Assembly: GCA_001931905.2 (NCBI GenBank)
Contig: MSJI02000919.1
Coordinates: 126,067 to 190,066, forward strand
DNA from: Cladosporium sp. IMV 00045
Taxonomy: Eukaryota; Ascomycota; Dothideomycetes; Cladosporiales; Cladosporiaceae
Direction: 5' to 3'
Length of the DNA: 64,000 nucleotides
This document shows, piece by piece, positions 32,195 to 45,500 of the stretch. The stretch's first letter is position 1, and the number at the start of each line of letters is the position of its first letter. The notes beneath the pieces are model-generated. The model was not told the DNA's origin. It saw only the letters and a program-made list of their open reading frames with translations, and did not search any database. The position numbers were made by a program, and so were the translations under genes.

Positions 32195-33664
32195 TCACAT
32201 CTCAAAAGCGCCCTGCAGAGCCCCCAAACCAAAAACTAACACCGCAAGCATATAGCTAGCAACTCCGAACCCGCCTTGAATATCATCCTTGAGCACCGTC
32301 CAAGCGACGCCGAACATCGTGCTTGCCATCACTCCAACAAGACCGAAAAGACAAACTCTTGAGCACGACACTCCCTCGATGAAGCATACGCCCCAGCCTT
32401 CGTTCCTGTCTGCCAGAGACTTGTAGAACAACCGCTCGTGCAACTTCCTCGGCACTCTCGCGAAGCAGACGGGAATATTATCCGCATGATCCGGATGGTC
32501 GTACAGATGCTTCATCTGATTCTTCCCAATCGGAGGCTCGAACTCTGCAGGCATAGGTCGATAGACATATGTGTCCCTTTGCGTTTCCGGTGGGATGCAG
32601 TCGTACTTTCGCACGTCCGCTAGATCGTAGCGGAAGAGTTCGAATTGCACGAATCGGATCTCGATCAGGCGTCGCAGGGAGAAACAAAGGCGGAATTGAC
32701 CACGGTGAGCCTTGTAAGTCTGCCGAAGCAGTTGGAAAAATGCTCTGTCTGAGGTGGGCGGGCGGGTTGTTTCGATTTGTAGAAGTTGATTTGTGGATCC
32801 CTGCATGGGGATGCAGAGGAGGAGGTACTGCCGTTCTGCGTCTGCGTGGGGCCTCGTGACTTGTGTGTCGCCTCTTGCACCAACCCGGTGGGTTGCGTTA
32901 TAGTGAAAAGGAAGAGACCGAGAGCCATGTTGCCGACATTGCAACATGAAGTTCATTGCATTTCTACGCAGGTCCCAGAACCCAGTCCGCCGCTGTGAAG
33001 CTTTCGGTGCTGCCTGTGTTGGATGCTCTTGTTTTGGAGCTGCAGGTCCCCGGGAAAGCGACTTCCAGCCATCAGTCCGCCGTTTTCCATTTTTTGGTCC
33101 TGCCTGAGATACATGGTCTCGTTCTGGTATTGCATATCGCAAGATCTTCTGGTAAAATGACCCAAGAATCGAATCATCCAGCTCCAGCAGAAGATCTTTG
33201 AACAAAAGATCGTCCGAGGCAGTTTGGAGCCTGCATATGCCGTCACCTCTTAGCTGCGTATATTCGTCGTATATGCGTTCGCCGCATACGCAGTCCCATC
33301 GGGCATGCTCCTTGCCGGATGAACTCAGAGAAGATTTGCGCACTATGTCCGCCCATATAATAATCGTTTTGCGCACAAACATGAGAACGAGCAGGTGAAT
33401 CGGACAAAAGAGAAGGAAAGCTGTCAAGTAAACTGCCCGATCACTCGCTCGTCCTGATCTGAACAGCCACCAGAGAGAGATAACATTCATGACATACGAG
33501 CAGGGAAACACGATAGCGACGAATTGGAAATTGTGGTACGACTCTAAGAGAGCAACGACTGAAGCTTCGTCGATGGTTGTTTCCGGGACTAAGTCGACGG
33601 GCGGATCTGTAGTATCATCGTCGGCCTTCGTGGCACTGGTCTTTGATCTTGGTTCAGTCTCCAT
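32195..33664 (-). CDS. Unidentified fungal multi-pass membrane protein
   Basis: A single exon of 489 residues. Two hydrophobic helices lie near residues 47-68 (FQFVAIVFPCSYVMNVISLW) and 80-100 (VYLTAFLLFCPIHLLVLMFV), and two more near the C-terminus (about 437-456 and 468-487). Between them is a soluble region of about 330 residues. It starts with CVCGERIYDEY, contains YLLLCIPMQG, then IRFVQFELFRYDLADV, DCIPPETQRDTYVYRP, PPIGKNQMKHLYDHPDHA, and finally GWGVCFIEG before the last helices. The codon pattern and the sharp conserved-looking blocks suggest a real gene. I associate this layout with uncharacterised proteins common in ascomycetes but know no domain name or function. A basic, low-conservation insert occupies about residues 190-230. 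Confidence 0.72.
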   Translation of the reverse strand: METEPRSKTSATKADDDTTDPPVDLVPETTIDEASVVALLESYHNFQFVAIVFPCSYVMNVISLWWLFRSGRASDRAVYLTAFLLFCPIHLLVLMFVRKTIIIWADIVRKSSLSSSGKEHARWDCVCGERIYDEYTQLRGDGICRLQTASDDLLFKDLLLELDDSILGSFYQKILRYAIPERDHVSQAGPKNGKRRTDGWKSLSRGPAAPKQEHPTQAAPKASQRRTGFWDLRRNAMNFMLQCRQHGSRSLPFHYNATHRVGARGDTQVTRPHADAERQYLLLCIPMQGSTNQLLQIETTRPPTSDRAFFQLLRQTYKAHRGQFRLCFSLRRLIEIRFVQFELFRYDLADVRKYDCIPPETQRDTYVYRPMPAEFEPPIGKNQMKHLYDHPDHADNIPVCFARVPRKLHERLFYKSLADRNEGWGVCFIEGVSCSRVCLFGLVGVMASTMFGVAWTVLKDDIQGGFGVASYMLAVLVFGLGALQGAFEM

Positions 33665-34421
33665 TTTTGCTGCAATTCGGAAGATTGCTGAAGTCGATCG
33701 GTTGGTCGTAAGGTAGGAACCACAGCTGTCAATCGTTCAGAGACCCGACAAAGGGAGACAACTTGGTCAAGATGATCAACCTGCGAAGTTCTTTGACGAC
33801 AGCGGAAATGGAAGGCGTACATATCAAATCGAACAAGGAAGAGGTGACTCAGTTGCTTGATATCAAGTGAACATTAACATTTGCTACAACACTTCAGTGG
33901 AGCGCAGCAAGGCTGAGCTTGCATGCTTTGCAACGGGTGAGGCGTCGCAGCGGCTGCGTCCAAAGGACGTCAGCCATGCATGTACATGGACGGAGAAGTT
34001 GGGACTTCAAGCACCGAGACTCTGTTACTTGCGTGCAGGATGATGCAGTAATTAAAACCATGATGAAAAAACAAATAAGAAAAAAAACAAAGAGGACCAA
34101 AATGAGAATGAACATAGGAATGAAAATGAGAATGAGAATCAATAAACACTCCGCAAGTGTTCTGAGAGCGATAGGAGGGTGTTGCGGCAAAAATCAACGG
34201 CAGTCTGAGGCAGGCAACAGATGGCGTTCTGTGGTTTCGCATGTGGTTAGACCCTGTCAGAGATGTTGCAGCGCGGTAGGACGTAACATAAACCGAGATG
34301 AGAAGTCAGACATTCAATAGCATCCAAATCAACCACGCGTGCCAACAATGCAAATGCATTTTCGTACGATCTTCATATCTACACATCCCCACCATCGACT
34401 CAGCGAAAAAGTGAACGCCTC
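33665..34421. other. Intergenic, 0.75 kb, with A/G-rich tract
   Basis: Upstream of the membrane protein gene and downstream of the P450. The segment 34050-34145 is A/G-rich and built from imperfect GAATGA and AAATGAGAATGA words. No coding frame is convincing. Confidence 0.5.
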
Positions 34422-36341
34422 CTAAGCATTCACAGGCTTGTCCGCCTTCCTCTTGATCTGAATCTTGCTCTGCATGGGCGGCATGATAGCCGTGCCCAGC
34501 CACTTGTTGGGCGGGCGCTCGGGCAGGGCCTTGACGTCGTAGTACATGACGATGTGCGCGATCATCATCTGTTGAAGGGCAAGAGAGTCAGTTTCAATTT
34601 GTCTTATTTTGAGCAGAGATGAGGGAATGTTATGGGCTTACCTTTAATTCGTGCTGCACCAAGAAACGCCCCGGACAAGCGTGCCTACCGTGCCCGAAAG
34701 TGAGGAAATCCTCGCCCGTGCTGACCAGGCTGAGGTTCTTCATGTCGACGTACTTCTGCAAGTCGTCGGGCCCCTTCTCGCGGGAAGCTTCGAATTCCTC
34801 ACGCGGGCGCGAGAAGCGGAAAGCGTCGTAGGTGTCGGCTTCCGGATAGACGGCATTGTCGTGGTGGCGGCTGTGCTCGTCGACGCTGATGTAGGAGCCG
34901 TAAGGGGCGGTCCAGCCTTCCTCCTCGTTGTGCAGGCCTTCTTTGGCGACGACTTTGCGGCCGACGGCGCGAGTGATGAAGTTAGAGCGGCGCATGCTTT
35001 CGCGAATGGCTGAGTCGGCGCGCACGAGTTTGGTCAGGATTTGCTTGTTCCAGCGGCCGTTGTGCTTTTCTTGCACTTCCTTGAAGACGCGGGCGGCTTC
35101 TTCGCGAAGGCCTTCGACAAAGCCCTTGGATGGGTCGGAGCTGAAGATGTCGAAGAGGGTCATGGTGAGGGTCAAGGAAGTGGTGTGGATGGCGGCGAAT
35201 TCGATGGGCATGAGGAAACGGGAGACCATGTCCGGGTCGAGCTCTTTCGTTTTGCCTTCGGATCTTGCCACGCGGATGTGCCAGGTGATGTAGTCCTCGG
35301 GGATCTCCAGCTTCGAGTCAGGGTTGCTGTCTTTCTCCTCAATATCTGCAAGACGCTGCTTGATGACTGGGAGAGTGTGTCTGCGAGTCCTCCAGTAGTG
35401 GTAGTGGTTGGGGATGGACATCAGGTGGCCAACGATTGGGTACAAGAATCTCGGGACGAACGGCATCAAGGCAGCGACGGTAATAACATCGATGGCGAAT
35501 GCATTGTTGTGTTTCAGGAAGTCTTCGGTGCGGCAGAGTGGCAGGCCGACGAACATGCGGTTTGAGATGCGAGCGATCATCTCCATGATGTTGTCCCAGA
35601 CGGGAATGTCCTTGAAGTTGGCGGAGTCGAAACCCCAGGTATCGTCAAAACATGAGATGATTTCGTCGTGGATGGCTGGAATGATATTGTCAACCTTGCG
35701 GGGAAGACTCTTGTGGATGACATGCTCGTGGAAGACTGTCTGAAGAAGATCTGAAGGAGTAGCGTATCAGCATGGTCACAAGTAGTGCTTATTGGCAATC
35801 AGATATAGGGAAATATGCTTGACATGAGGGCAACCTGACGCAAATGCCAGCGGACCCTCGATACATAATGCGAATACCTACAAGGATTGGTGAAGGCGTA
35901 GTCTCCAAGCAACTGATCAGAATGCATGGCGCGAACACTGGCAATGTGGTCGGGCTGGTCGATCAGCCACTTCATCTTGTCGTTCGGAATCACAACTTCA
36001 TGGCGACCAGAAAAGTCCGGGAAGATGTATGATTTTCCCTTTTGCGAATACTGGATATCTTGTCAATACCTGAATTCAACATGCACAACACACGTGGCGG
36101 ATACACTGACTTTTTGATAACCCTCGGCAAGCATGAACTTTACGTTGTATGCGCTCGCAAGCGTGGCTCTGACATTGGCGAAGACCTTGGAATCATCTTT
36201 GCCAACCCATGGGAGGTTATCGGGATAATTGTGCCCAGGCGTAAGGACCTTGATGATGACGGCGAGCAGCACGCCAACAACACCAAGTGCCAGTACTGGA
36301 CGGTCCTGAGCCGTTTCGAGGAGATCTACCAGGAAAGCCAT
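34422..36341 (-). CDS. Cytochrome P450 monooxygenase, four exons
   Basis: Exons on the minus strand are 36341-36111, 36050-35882, 35750-34642 and 34568-34422, with introns of 60, 131 and 73 nt, giving 551 residues. The junctions give [30 protein letters not shown] and [17 protein letters not shown], all P450-like. An N-terminal anchor helix (about residues 14-33, [20 protein letters not shown]) places it on the ER. The I-helix reads [11 protein letters not shown] in place of the classical AGxxTT, the K-helix is ESMR (ExxR), and the heme loop is [11 protein letters not shown] with the axial Cys. It resembles the fungal ent-kaurene-oxidase/CYP503-type clan, whose members oxidise terpenoids and other secondary metabolites. 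The substrate is unknown. No terpene cyclase or polyketide synthase is nearby. Its 5' end faces the acetoacetyl-CoA synthetase gene. Confidence 0.9.
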
Positions 36342-37332
36342 GGTGGATGAGGAGGTTTTCACGCCTGGGTCACGGCGTGAAGTCGAAAAAACACAGACGG
36401 TCGTCGACCCGCCGAGGAGGATGTTGTTTAAAGTGCGTCAGCAGGATTGTCTGGCTGGACGGAAGGCGAGCATTCCGTGGTGAACGAGCGATTGAGCTGG
36501 GTGGAGTGCCGGACGACCAATGAAGCGGGCAGATCACCCTCAAGCGCGAACTTAGCGTGTGGGAGGATGCTCGCTAGGCGACTAGGCGAGAGACTCGAGC
36601 TCTCAAGCGATATTCCTCGCTTCTGCTGAGGAAGAATCATCGTACAGGTGGTAATGTAAACTGTCCACCTTACCGAGCGAAAGGGGTTTGATGATGTTGG
36701 TGGCGTTTCTTGCTCAAACTTCTCCTGCATTTTACCGCTGCGTTTTGAGCCAATATAAGTCGCCTTGAATTGCCGGCTCAACAGCGCGGGTGGCACCCTT
36801 GCGAAGGATTCAGCGCTACCATATATGAGGCCAACCAAGTTTCTCGTCAAGGAATGGCAGGGTCAGCATTCGCCGTGGAGATTCAAAATCCTCCATGGGC
36901 AAGGATCGGGCTTGAGCCTCTGTGCAGACGAACGACTGCCTACCCGGCCGGGGCAGTATATCCAAGGGAGATTTGACATTTCAGCGAGTCAATATTACCC
37001 AGCAGTATGGCCTCGGTGGCAAGAAAAGCGCCCGGCATGATTACTGGTAAAAACATAGTCGCACAAGACGTCAAATCCTCGGTATGCTGAACACCCGACA
37101 CTTCGGTTCCTCGGCCAATGTCCAGCCATGGTATAGCTGAAAGTATGTTCAGCCTCGTGTCCCAAAGCTCAACCTTGTGGTCGGACATACTTACCACCAA
37201 TGGTGAACCTCGACCCCGCCAGTGACGGCAATAAGGCTGTAGGTATTGTGGACTTCTACGATACCTCTCTACTGATGCGTTTGGTAGTATTGTAAAGGCT
37301 TCATTATTCCAACTACCAAGTATACAGCATAG
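36342..37332. promoter_or_regulatory. Divergent promoter between P450 and acetoacetyl-CoA synthetase
   Basis: A 991-bp head-to-head spacer. CCAAT words occur at 36517 and 36829. Frames at 36428-36850 and 36940-37344 on the minus strand resemble no family and lie across the promoter, so I leave them out. Confidence 0.45.
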
Positions 37333-39505
37333 ATGAGTACACACTCCAAGAGCCCGGAGCTCCTATGGACTCCCAAGCAGGCAGGTCGGGCAGCCTACTC
37401 AACCGCAATGGACAAGTACAGACAACATATAAATTCGAAGTTCAACGCCGATATCAAGACGACTCAAGATCTCGTACAATGGAGTAATGAGAAGCCCCAG
37501 GAATTTTGGGTCGACCTGTATTCCTACCTTGGATTAGTCCCACCTTTGCCACCTTCAGTCACCAAGGCCTACGATGAGAAAGCACCCATCAGCTCCAATC
37601 CACCATTCTTCGAAGGCCATCTCATCAATTATGCTGAGAATGCACTGTTCTCCAATCCTAATCCCAATGCGACCGCCTTGATTGGACTACGTGAAGGCCA
37701 AGAACTAGACGACGCCGAACATATCACCTGGGCTGAGTTCAGAGACCAAGTCCGTCTCACAGCCAGTGCTCTAAGACGTTCCGGCATCAAGAAAGGCGAT
37801 AGAGTTGGAGCTTTAGTGGCTACTTCGAATTTTGCCATGATTCTATTCCATGCCACAGCAGCGATCGGGGCGATTTTCACTTGCATCAGCCCTGATCTAG
37901 GCTTGGAGGGATGCGTGTCTCGTCTTCAGCAGGTTACGCCGAGCATACTTTTCGTTGATGGGGATGCTGTCTATAAGGGTAAGACGGTATCGACGATTGA
38001 GAAGCTTGATCGCATACTCGCTAGACTCAAACCGGTGCCGTTGACGTTTGTCGTTCCGATTGCGAGCCAGCAATTACAATATCCCACAACAGAAGACTTC
38101 CTCATGCGAGCAAGCAAACAAGATGCATTGACCTTCACCCGCGTCTCGTTCAACGACCCTCTAATGATTTGTTACTCCTCAGGAGTGAGTGATCACGCCT
38201 CTCGAACCACCTTCCAGATCAGATTTACTAACAATCCCACAACAGACCACCGGCGCTCCCAAATGCATCGTCCACCGGCACGGCCTCTGCCTTCAAACCC
38301 GCAAGATCTCCACCCTCCACAACTCCCTCACCCCCTCCGATACCGTCCTCCAATACTCCTCAACCTCCTGGGTAGTCTTCTACATCATGTGCGGACACTT
38401 CTCCATCGGCGCGACAACAATCTGCTACAACGGCAGCCCCCTCTACCCAGACGCCAAACACCTCCTGCGCCTCGTGGAGAAATTCCACGTCACCTACTTC
38501 GGCAGCAGTCCTCGCTACCTGCTCGAAGTGGAAATGTCCGCTTGCATGCCTAAGAAAGAATTCGACCTCTCCACCCTCCGCACCGTCTACACCACCGGCG
38601 CCACCCTCTCCCCCGACCAGTACAGGTGGTTCTACCGCTCTTTCCCACCCGAAGTGCAAATCTGCAATACGGCTGGCGGCACCGACACCGCAACCTCGCT
38701 CATCGCGCTCGATCCCGCTGGGCCCATTTACGCGGGCGAAATGCAAGTGCGCGCGCTGGGCATGGACGTCGATATTTTGGACGCTGGGTCTGGTGAGTCT
38801 GTTTATGCTTCTGGAGAGGCGGGCGAGATGGTCATTCGCAAACCGTTTCCGAGCATGCCGTGTTTCTTCTGGGGAGATGAGAGTGATGGGAGGAAGTACC
38901 GGGAGAGCTATTTTGAGCGGTTTGCGAATGTGGACGTTTGGGCGCAGCATGATTGGCTCAGTCGCAATCCGAGCACGGGTGGATTTGTTATGCTGGGGAG
39001 GAGTGATGGGGTTTTGAGTAAGTCTTCTCGAGAGAGTCAAGTACCTTCGTATCCATGTGCGAGCAAAACAGCTAATTATCTCTTAGACCCCTCCGGCATC
39101 CGCTTCGGCAGCAGTGAGATCTACTCCATCGTCGAATCACCGCCCTTCACATCCGTGATCACCAACACGCTCTGCGTCCCCCGCCGCCGGGCCCACGACA
39201 AAGACGAATCCGTCTTTCTCTTCGTCTCCCTCAAGCCAGGACGTACTCTCACGCCGCAACTGCGTGCGGATCTCAAAACCGCTATTCGTGATAATCTCAG
39301 CGCCCGCCACGTGCCCCGCTTTGTGGTGCAAGTGCCAGAGATTCCGGTCACGATTAACGGGAAGAAGGTCGAGGTTTCTGTGAGGAAGATCTTGAGTGGG
39401 AGGGGGGAGGTGGAGGTTAGCAGCACGGTGGCGAATCCGGGGTGTTTGAGGGCGTTTCAGAGGTTTAGGGATGTTGAGAGGGAGGTGGGAGAGGCGAAAT
39501 TGTAG
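37333..39505 (+). CDS. Acetoacetyl-CoA synthetase (acetoacetate-CoA ligase)
   Basis: Exons are 37333-38184, 38246-39017 and 39087-39505, with introns of 61 and 69 nt, giving 680 residues, the usual length for this enzyme. The N-terminus (LLWTPKQAGRAAYSTAMDKYRQHIN) and FWVDLYSYLGL match the acetoacetyl-CoA synthetase branch of the ANL superfamily. The first intron splits the AMP-binding P-loop, restored as YSSGTTGAPKCIVHRHG. Further motifs are the adenine-binding TAGGTDT and, at the C-terminus, VPEIPVTINGKKVEVSVRK, whose Lys in NGKKVE is the adenylation catalytic residue. It activates acetoacetate to acetoacetyl-CoA with ATP in the cytosol, feeding leucine or ketone-body carbon into sterol and acetyl-CoA metabolism. 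A link to the neighbouring P450 is only positional. Confidence 0.93.
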
Positions 39506-42500
39506 GGTCGGTGGTTGAAATTGTGGTCAGTGTGGTGGTGTTGTTGAGGAGCTCAACGGTTCACTTCATTGCTTTTCTTCAACTTGATTTGAAACGCAAT
39601 GCACTTCTATCAATATGGCCTCAAGTACTCACAAGGCGAGCGCTTCTTCCGACTCATGGTCTGCACGAAAGACAAACTCGTTTCCATGGGTAGTGCTAAT
39701 CCTAAGATCCTTGCAAAACCTAGACCGTGCGGGCAATGGGTCGGAGGACACATCAACCATCCAGCAGACAATCATCATCGCATGCCTTGTTGCAACATGT
39801 CCTCAAACGAACGCTCTACATTCTGTGACTGGTTCATTATTGTCATCGGCTACTCAATCAAAGTGATCACTCGTGTGGGTCTTCTCAGATGAAGGACAAC
39901 GTTCGAGAAACATCATCGAATTGCGGTCATGGAAATTGCTTTCGGGTGTCTGTACTTGATTCTGAGTTTCGACGAAATTATTAAAGCGATTAGCTGCTCA
40001 TTGGAAGCTTCTGGGACTGGTGTCTTGATACAAGGTAGTATTTGAGAACAGGCGCAGATCGAAAACATAGCTTGAACAAGCAACGAGTGTGAGTGAGGAC
40101 AATGGGAATAATTCAGTATTTTTTGACTCATTGAAGATAAAAAGGAAGAAGTGAAGGGATAGGAATAAGGATATCTGCATTGTTTATGAAGACGAGACCA
40201 TCGTTCCCAGTCGGGACTTTATATGAGGATCGTGAGAAGGGCGATGCATCGATTCTTATTGCAAATGATCATGTTGACATAAGAATTGAACGATATATCA
40301 CATATGAGTGGAGGCAAAAAAGAAAAAAAGAAGAGAAAATAACTACAATGTTAAATGGAAACCACAGTCCCAAAACCTAAGTCCTGGTATATCAAGTAGA
40401 TGCAAATTACAGCACTGGGTTCCAGAGAAAGCCTCGAGCCGCAGTGTTCTCAGATAAGAGCATCATGCAAAAGCCATACACAATGTTCAAACCGTTCACC
40501 TCGATTGATCATTTTTCGCGAACGACATACTCACCTTCTCGCGTGGCGTCCGCCTAATCGTTTCTCCCGACATCCGTTGTGGGCTTTTTCCAGAATGGTC
40601 AACCACATCGCTTCTGTCAAGCGTGCATATGCTTGTCCAACGCAGGGTGTCGATTGAAACTTGCGTTCAAAGTTAAAAAAAAAAAAAAAGTCGTGCTCAA
40701 GTCGCGTTGTCGCTTCGTCCTCTCTTACCAAAACTCATTGTACAATGATCAGGCCAGCTGTGTATTCCACCCGCGATCGGATTAGGGCCAGCCAACGGGT
40801 TACATATATGTTCCAAGCTCACTTGAAAGGACACGGCGCTCGTCGTTGCGGCTACTCATGACATGATTATGGAATCCCAAATTGTGTCCTTTCCGTGACA
40901 GACGCTATGTCTAATGCATGAATGATTGCTGTTGTGAAAACGTGAGCCCCTGATGTCGACCTTTGCAAGAATACAGACGGGTACTAACATCCTGACAGCA
41001 GACCGCTATTGCTCACATGTATGGTCCCGACTCGCAAAAAGGCAGGCTCCTCAAATCACACAAGCTGCAACGGCATGCCTCCATCTATCTTCTCACAAGA
41101 CTGTCCCGCAAGAAGGCGGCCTTCGAGAAGACCATGTGATATATGACATACCATCATCCATCCTTCAAGTGCGACTACGACAACTTGGAGGATTCTAACA
41201 GCGCCGATAAGAGTAGTCCGCTATGATGACTCATTCTCTACTGCCTCCCAAAGAAACCTGCATCTCCATATTCGTCATAGACACGAAGCCGCGTGTAAAT
41301 GGTAAACCACATGCAGATGCTGCGCCTCCCACGTAATTCGACAGCAAAGCGTGATAGAGTAATAGGTGCCAGTCAGAGGGTCGGGGTTTGCGTGGAAAGT
41401 AGGCTAAGCATCATGGTATGTAGGCAGGTAAGTATACTCTGATACTATTTACTTTCGTCCACGCAAGCAACTGACGTCTTCTCTTCAAGGAACCCCCACG
41501 AAAACTCTCCAACTGCGAGCTCGCAAGCTGCTGAGGTATTGACTTCCCTACTACATACGTTGTCTGCTGTCGCTTGCCGTGAATTGACCGCTTGACTGAC
41601 GACACGCGACGGGCGTGGAGGAGGGTATGTGACACTCTCACATATGATGGACATGGACACGAAGTCAAGAGGGATCATCGACGGCCACGCAACATTCTAC
41701 AACGCAGCGCAGCCCATCCACCTCCCCTCAGGAAAAAGCGGATAACATCCACAAGGTAGGAAACGCATGCTGGCAAGAGACCTCCAACTCCCTGGAACCT
41801 CACACCCGCCGGAACAATTAATCATGCAGTTAATCAATCGCTCGCTCGCTCGAACCTCCGACGATGCACACACACGCACCTGCGGTTTTTGCGCGATTAT
41901 GTGAACTCCCAAGAGATGGGGTTTGGCCATTGGCGCCCAGGAACGAAGGGAGAAGTCGGACGTTGCCAATTCTTCTTGGGTGTTTTATGCTGTTGCCTGT
42001 TTCTGGTTTTCCTGAAACCACTCCCAGCCGCCTTTCTTGCGTCGTTTGGACTTTGTGCGATGGTCGGTAGAGCCAATAGGAAAGATGGAATTGGTTGCGG
42101 TGTTGCAGTAGTCTTGGTGGTAGCAGTAGGCTGGCAGCTCTGCAGGATTGCTGCTAGTAGGCTAATCGTGATAAGATACACACATGTGCACGCAGGCGAC
42201 TCATTGAACAAAGCACAAGGGAAGAATAATGTCTCGTGGGGGAGGGCAGGCGAGGCAGGTACAGCAAGCAACATGCAAGTCGCTTTGCCCTTTGCCGTAG
42301 CATCCACCATCACACAGCTCCCGTCCCATCTCAAGGCTTGTATCGGTTTGTGTTGCGTGTTGATGCATGCATGTCTCAAAGCTCCCTCACGCCACCACCT
42401 ACCTGCAGTCGGAGGCGGGATGCAAATGGAAGATAAACGGTCGCAGTGCATATTCCATTCTTCCGCGCGCGCCCTCTTGGGAGATTCCCGTGCTGCTGCA

Positions 42501-45500
42501 TGAGCTTTTCTCCAGCTGGCTAGTTAGCTGGTGTGATTTATGGCAAGGTTTGCGATGCGAACACCTGCTTTGTGACTTCAACGCTGCAGCTAAGGGACTG
42601 ATGTCGGTGGTACTTGGCCTGTCACTCACTGCTGGCACTTTCTACCACCAACTTCGACAGACAAACAGACAGACAGGTTGCTGACAGCCGAGCAACTTCC
42701 ATCCGGCACAACTAGCGCTCTCGCTGGCTTGGTGTGGTTCTTGCGTTGCAGCACAAAGGCGGTACGGCAAGGACATGTACGGTGCGTGTAGCTGCAGCAT
42801 GTCGTAGCTTCTTCACCTTTGCCCTCGCTTGCGTACCCTTTCCATACCCGCGCACCCCATCTCCAAGCACCTTCCGTAGACTACGGTATGCACAGTAATA
42901 GCGCCACCCCGCCGGCTTGCCAATTACGGTCAAGACGAGGAGTAAAAAGGCGATACGCATGAGGGCCAGCTAAGTTACACGTAGCTAGCCGCGTGCAAAT
43001 GACGAGCATGCAAGCGACTCGCTTTGCCGCTGCTGGATGACGAGAAGTAGGAGAAACACGGAGAGCGCGCATGGCAGGGCAGGGGTGCTGTAAGAGGTGC
43101 GGTTTCAAACTCGCGCTTTGTACCTTTGTACCAGGCTCATCCGCTCGTGCGTATAAGCGAAGAAGAAGAGAGCAAAGAGGGGTCAGTTTGAGGTTGAGGT
43201 TGCATTTTGCTGCACACATTGCTCTTCATAGTATTGACCGGGTAAATCGCTCCAGGAGGGTGATCCCGAAAGAAAAGTGACATCTGGGGATTCACCGCTA
43301 CCGCTTCGCTGGGATGCGCGAAGGTGCGAAGGTGGGAAGAAAATTGGGAGGAAGGGGTGATCGCGTTGATCAGGGTTGATCATTTCATCCTACGGGGGGA
43401 TATTCGCTGGGGTTGGATTATGCAAGAATAGGCATGCAGTTGAATTGTTAATGATATCTCTTTGTAGGAGAAGAAACGGATATCGCAAATCTGGCTCGTC
43501 GTTGATTTCATCCTTGGTTGAACCGCACGTTTTTTCTGCAGCGGCTGTTCTGGCCTGGTCTGGCCCTGCGAGTCTGGAAAACACCCAACAAATTTGATGG
43601 AAATTGATTGATTGAAAGGGCCACCCAAACGGCCACCCAGCATATCAATTCAGAACAGCGACAGCACAGTAATAATCCCACGCAATAGTTGCTCGCAAAT
43701 TATGGGCTTTCAAGCAACCACTACCACGTCCTACAGCTTTGCTACTCCACGGTGGACGGCAACTCAGGCAGATGACCGTATCACCACTACCCCCTAGCCA
43801 TTAAAACTACTTGACGGCAGTACGAAGAGCGTGGGGCCGGTCATCAACTCAGCGGTCAAATCGGTCAGCTGTCGGCGTGAAGCCGCCATCACCAGCTAAG
43901 GTACCTAGCCTGGTGCGTGAGAAATTCTCAGCTGCAAGGCGAGCAAAAGAACGGTGAGCACACACGAGCTAGTCTAGCCTAGGAGGTAGCAGCACGCAGG
44001 GCCGCCGACGGGCGTGGGAAGAGGGAAGCGGCCACGGGGATTTTTCAAGCAGCTTTTCTCTTGGGAGTTTGCGGCATTTTCTGGCACATCAAGGGCGGCG
44101 CTTGGGACCGAACCTGCGTCTGCTCTGTGCAGTAGCGTACTGGTGGGCGTGCGGACTTGAAGCGCGCGCAAAAGCACGGCAGATCGATGGGTAGTCCGTG
44201 GGTTGATCTTGGATTATTATGGGATAAATAAGGGATTATGATTGCTTGATGGGAATTGTGTGAGAGGTGCTTTGCTGTCAACGACGACGACGACGACGGC
44301 ATACGCGGACTGCAGAGGCGAGATGTCGGTGTCGCCCAAGAGACATGTCATAATGGGATGGATGATCGAAGGGTGTAGTCATAGCAAACGAGATCGCAAG
44401 TCGGAACATTTGACTGAAAGGCTGGCGATTGGGCGAATCTGCTCTTCGGACGGACGTGCGACGAGGAAACCCAGCGCGCGCATACAGGTTTACCCAAGAA
44501 GAATGCCCTACTGGCCAAACTCATGACGTAGTGTGGGTTCCATCTCAGGCACATGTGTGTGTTGTGCAAGTGTCCAACAAGTCACGAGAGACAGCCAAGG
44601 TGGGAGAGGCTGGTCGTACTAACCCTGGCAACCGTAGGGCATGAGAGTGGGAGAAGAGTTTCCGGGAATAGGACTGCGACATGATTGATCTACTAGTTGT
44701 GATGATGAGAGAGGACACAGACGACGGGACAGCCTTTGAATCAATCAATCAATCGGTAATCGCTGGGGCGTGTGTAAGCAAATTGGCTTGGTGAGAGACT
44801 TCCTGACTCGGGTTATTGGGGGGAAGCGAAAAAATTCAAGCCTTTCGCCGTTTTGTTGCTGGGCGGAAATGTTATCAAAATTGAATGAGAGATGCCGGCA
44901 AATGTGAGAGTGAAAGGTGTAGATCAATTCGTTCCAGTTTTGAGACCCCCCAGCTTTGGCAGACTGCAAGTGGATTAGCGTGAGGGAATGAAAATCCCGC
45001 GCGCGGCTTTGATCAAATCATCTCCCGCGCTGACTGCAAGCGCTCTGCAAGTGCGCTGCCGGTTTGTGTGCCCCACGCTTTCGCTGGCCCTGCGCTTGCC
45101 CTCTACCGCCGCCGCCGCCGCCGATTGTCGCTGCTGCTGCTGGCTCTCCTCATCTACAGCCTTGCTGCTGCTGTTGCTCTCTCTCTCCACCCACTTCACT
45201 TAACACCTCCAACCTACATTACGCAGCTCTCCTGCCCAATTCCTCGCCCAGGCAGCGATATTCTTCGCATCGCTGTCAGGAGCGCAGCAGGAGCCGAGCC
45301 TCGATCGCACACCTCATCTCCTCCCTACCCGTCACCTGTCACTTTGCTTACACGACCATCTGCCAAGCGAGCAGCGCCACCGATCAGCGTCAGCGCCGGT
45401 TCTTGATTCTTGTACGTCAAACCGCCAACCCAGTTTCGCCTCGCATCGTTCCCTACCATACTACTATTCTCGTCACCTATCCACCCGCTCCTACTGCTGT

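Noticed and set aside
31780..32259. 159-codon plus-strand frame after MRPS12
   Set aside because: It overlaps the end of the opposite-strand membrane protein gene, has no resemblance to known proteins and no promoter-like leader.
41889..42503. 204-codon plus-strand frame in the gene desert, with a 184-codon frame opposite
   Set aside because: Both strands are open over the same stretch, the composition is chance-like (high Cys/His/Arg) and no family is recognisable.
44278..45123. (ACG)n and (CCG)n tracts as functional elements
   Set aside because: Short simple repeats are common in fungal intergenic DNA, and nothing else around them points to a role.
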